Positions 5,706-6,531 of a stretch of DNA of 6,531 bases are shown piece by piece. Numbering within the stretch: the first letter of the stretch is position 1; each line of letters begins with the position of its first letter. The position numbers and the translations under genes are program-made. Under the pieces are notes generated by a model. The model saw only the letters and a program-made list of their open reading frames with translations, was not told the DNA's origin and made no database searches. Source of the stretch: Alphaproteobacteria bacterium (GTDB lineage Bacteria > Pseudomonadota > Alphaproteobacteria > UBA9219); NCBI GenBank assembly GCA_028716765.1, contig JAQUPC010000113.1, forward strand, positions 1 through 6,531, given 5' to 3'.

Positions 5706-6376
5706 GTCTGCCGCCGGCCGATTAAATAACGCGGCGCGCGCCCCGCCGTGACGCCTTTTTTCTCATAGCGCGTTTCAACCCAATCGGCGGGGGGCGCGGG
5801 ACTGTCATAAACAATTTCGAACTCCGGATGCCCTTTCACCTGCCCGCGCATCCAGTCCGCCAGCCCGGCCACATCGGTCGCAAGCCGCAATTCCGCGCCG
5901 GGTTTGAGCGTCCGCGCCAGACGATCGAGGTTTTCGGCGTTGATAAACCGCCTTTCGGCGTGCCGCTTTTTGGGCCACGGGTCGGGATACAGGACGAAGC
6001 ATCCGGCAAGGCATCCTTCGGGCAGCTTGTCGAGCAATTGCCGCGCGTCTTCGGGAAAAATGCGGATGTTGGAAAGCTTCCGGTTGTCCATATGGGCCAG
6101 CAGGCTGGCGACGCCGTTTACGAACGGCTCGCACCCGATATAGCCGGAGCCGGGATTCGTTTCCGCCTGCGCCGCCAGATGCTCGCCGCCGCCGAACCCG
6201 ATCTCGAGCCAAACCGCGTGCGGCTTGGGGTCGAACAACGCCCGGGGATCAAGGACGCCCTTTTCCGGCAATGCGATTTGCACGCGCGGCAAAAGGTCAA
6301 GCAACAGCGCGTTTTTGCGCGCGTTCAGGGGCCGCCCCTTGCGGCGTCCGAAAAAGCGTGGGGAAGGAGCCGTCAC
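5702..6376 (-). CDS. trmB: tRNA (guanine-N7-)-methyltransferase TrmB
   Basis: This cytoplasmic enzyme of 224 residues methylates N7 of guanine 46 in the variable loop of many tRNAs, using S-adenosylmethionine. The N-terminal basic FFGRRKGRPL (8-17) is typical of the family. The methyl-donor site is LEIGFGGGEH (57-66) followed by GCEP (81-84). The catalytic/tRNA-binding motif PDPWPKKRH (131-139) with ERRF after it is diagnostic, and the C-terminal ETRYEKKG (201-208) matches the family signature. The start is a GTG only 2 bases after the metK TGA, with no good Shine-Dalgarno, so reinitiation after metK is likely. The FGRRKG motif near the N-terminus argues against a much later start. It is placed directly behind the gene for the enzyme that makes its methyl donor, and overlaps comF at its end. 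Confidence 0.97.
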   Translation of the reverse strand: MTAPSPRFFGRRKGRPLNARKNALLLDLLPRVQIALPEKGVLDPRALFDPKPHAVWLEIGFGGGEHLAAQAETNPGSGYIGCEPFVNGVASLLAHMDNRKLSNIRIFPEDARQLLDKLPEGCLAGCFVLYPDPWPKKRHAERRFINAENLDRLARTLKPGAELRLATDVAGLADWMRGQVKGHPEFEIVYDSPAPPADWVETRYEKKGVTAGRAPRYLIGRRQT

Positions 6377-6378
6377 GA

Positions 6379-6531
6379 TCAGAGATTAAACGCCCGCTTC
6401 AATTCGCCGACAAGCGACAGGCGTTCCCACGAGAAATGGCCGTCGTCTTCCGGCTCGCGGCCGAAATGCCCGAAGGAGGACGTCTTCTTGTAGATCGGAC
6501 GGTTGAGGCCGAGATGCTCGCGGATGGCGCG
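6379..6531 (-). CDS. metK: S-adenosylmethionine synthetase, C-terminal fragment (3' end of gene)
   Basis: The last 50 codons are visible; the gene continues beyond the right edge. The segment reads [20 protein letters not shown], then FGRE, then [18 protein letters not shown] before the TGA at 6379-6381. The pair [Y/F]GHFGR and FSWE followed by L-V-x-x-L-K is the hallmark of the MetK C-terminal domain. The enzyme makes S-adenosylmethionine from methionine and ATP. The usual active-site loops lie in the part outside the window. The metK-trmB-rimP-nusA order supports the call and the alphaproteobacterial origin. Confidence 0.95.
   Translation of the reverse strand, partial: RAIREHLGLNRPIYKKTSSFGHFGREPEDDGHFSWERLSLVGELKRAFNL

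Overview
The window is chromosomal DNA from an alphaproteobacterium, judged by gene order and protein style rather than by any database match. By eye it is GC-rich, about 60%. Every gene I can support lies on the minus strand, so the window reads right to left: metK (3' end), trmB, comF, a chemoreceptor gene, rimP, nusA, ylxR (rnpM), infB (5' end). The order metK-trmB-rimP-nusA-ylxR-infB is the common alphaproteobacterial arrangement. Two features of the proteins support that assignment: the YlxR domain is fused to an L7Ae-like domain, and NusA carries two C-terminal acidic repeats. I saw no RNA gene, CRISPR array, insertion sequence or prophage gene.

Right part (4959-6531). This is a tightly packed run: the end of S-adenosylmethionine synthetase, then 2 bases later the tRNA m7G46 methyltransferase TrmB, then a ComF-family phosphoribosyltransferase that overlaps trmB by 4 bases (ATGA). 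They are probably co-transcribed, and MetK makes the methyl donor that TrmB uses.

Middle (3168-4958). A two-transmembrane methyl-accepting chemotaxis protein sits between comF and rimP. It has its own strong Shine-Dalgarno sequence, and that sequence lies inside an 8-bp hairpin directly in front of the start codon, which suggests control of translation. Behind the gene is a 129-base spacer holding nested inverted repeats, a cluster of four GANTC sites and a promoter-like sequence for rimP. The comF-chemoreceptor pair looks like an insertion into the usual trmB-rimP junction.

Left part (1-3167). This is the transcription/translation operon. RimP matures the 30S subunit, NusA controls pausing, termination and antitermination, YlxR-L7Ae is an RNA-binding protein, and infB encodes initiation factor 2. 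A 377-base gap separates rimP from nusA. It holds a second promoter-like sequence of the same form (CTTGAT-N17-TATGAT), and only about 20 bases after the predicted transcription start there is a textbook intrinsic terminator (7-bp GC-rich stem, then six T). The nusA-ylxR-infB operon therefore appears to start with a transcription attenuator. That would suit autogenous control, because NusA itself modulates termination.

I did not find a wholly new biological system. The most interesting signals are regulatory: the attenuator-like nusA leader, the hairpin that buries the chemoreceptor ribosome-binding site, and the GANTC cluster at the rimP promoter.
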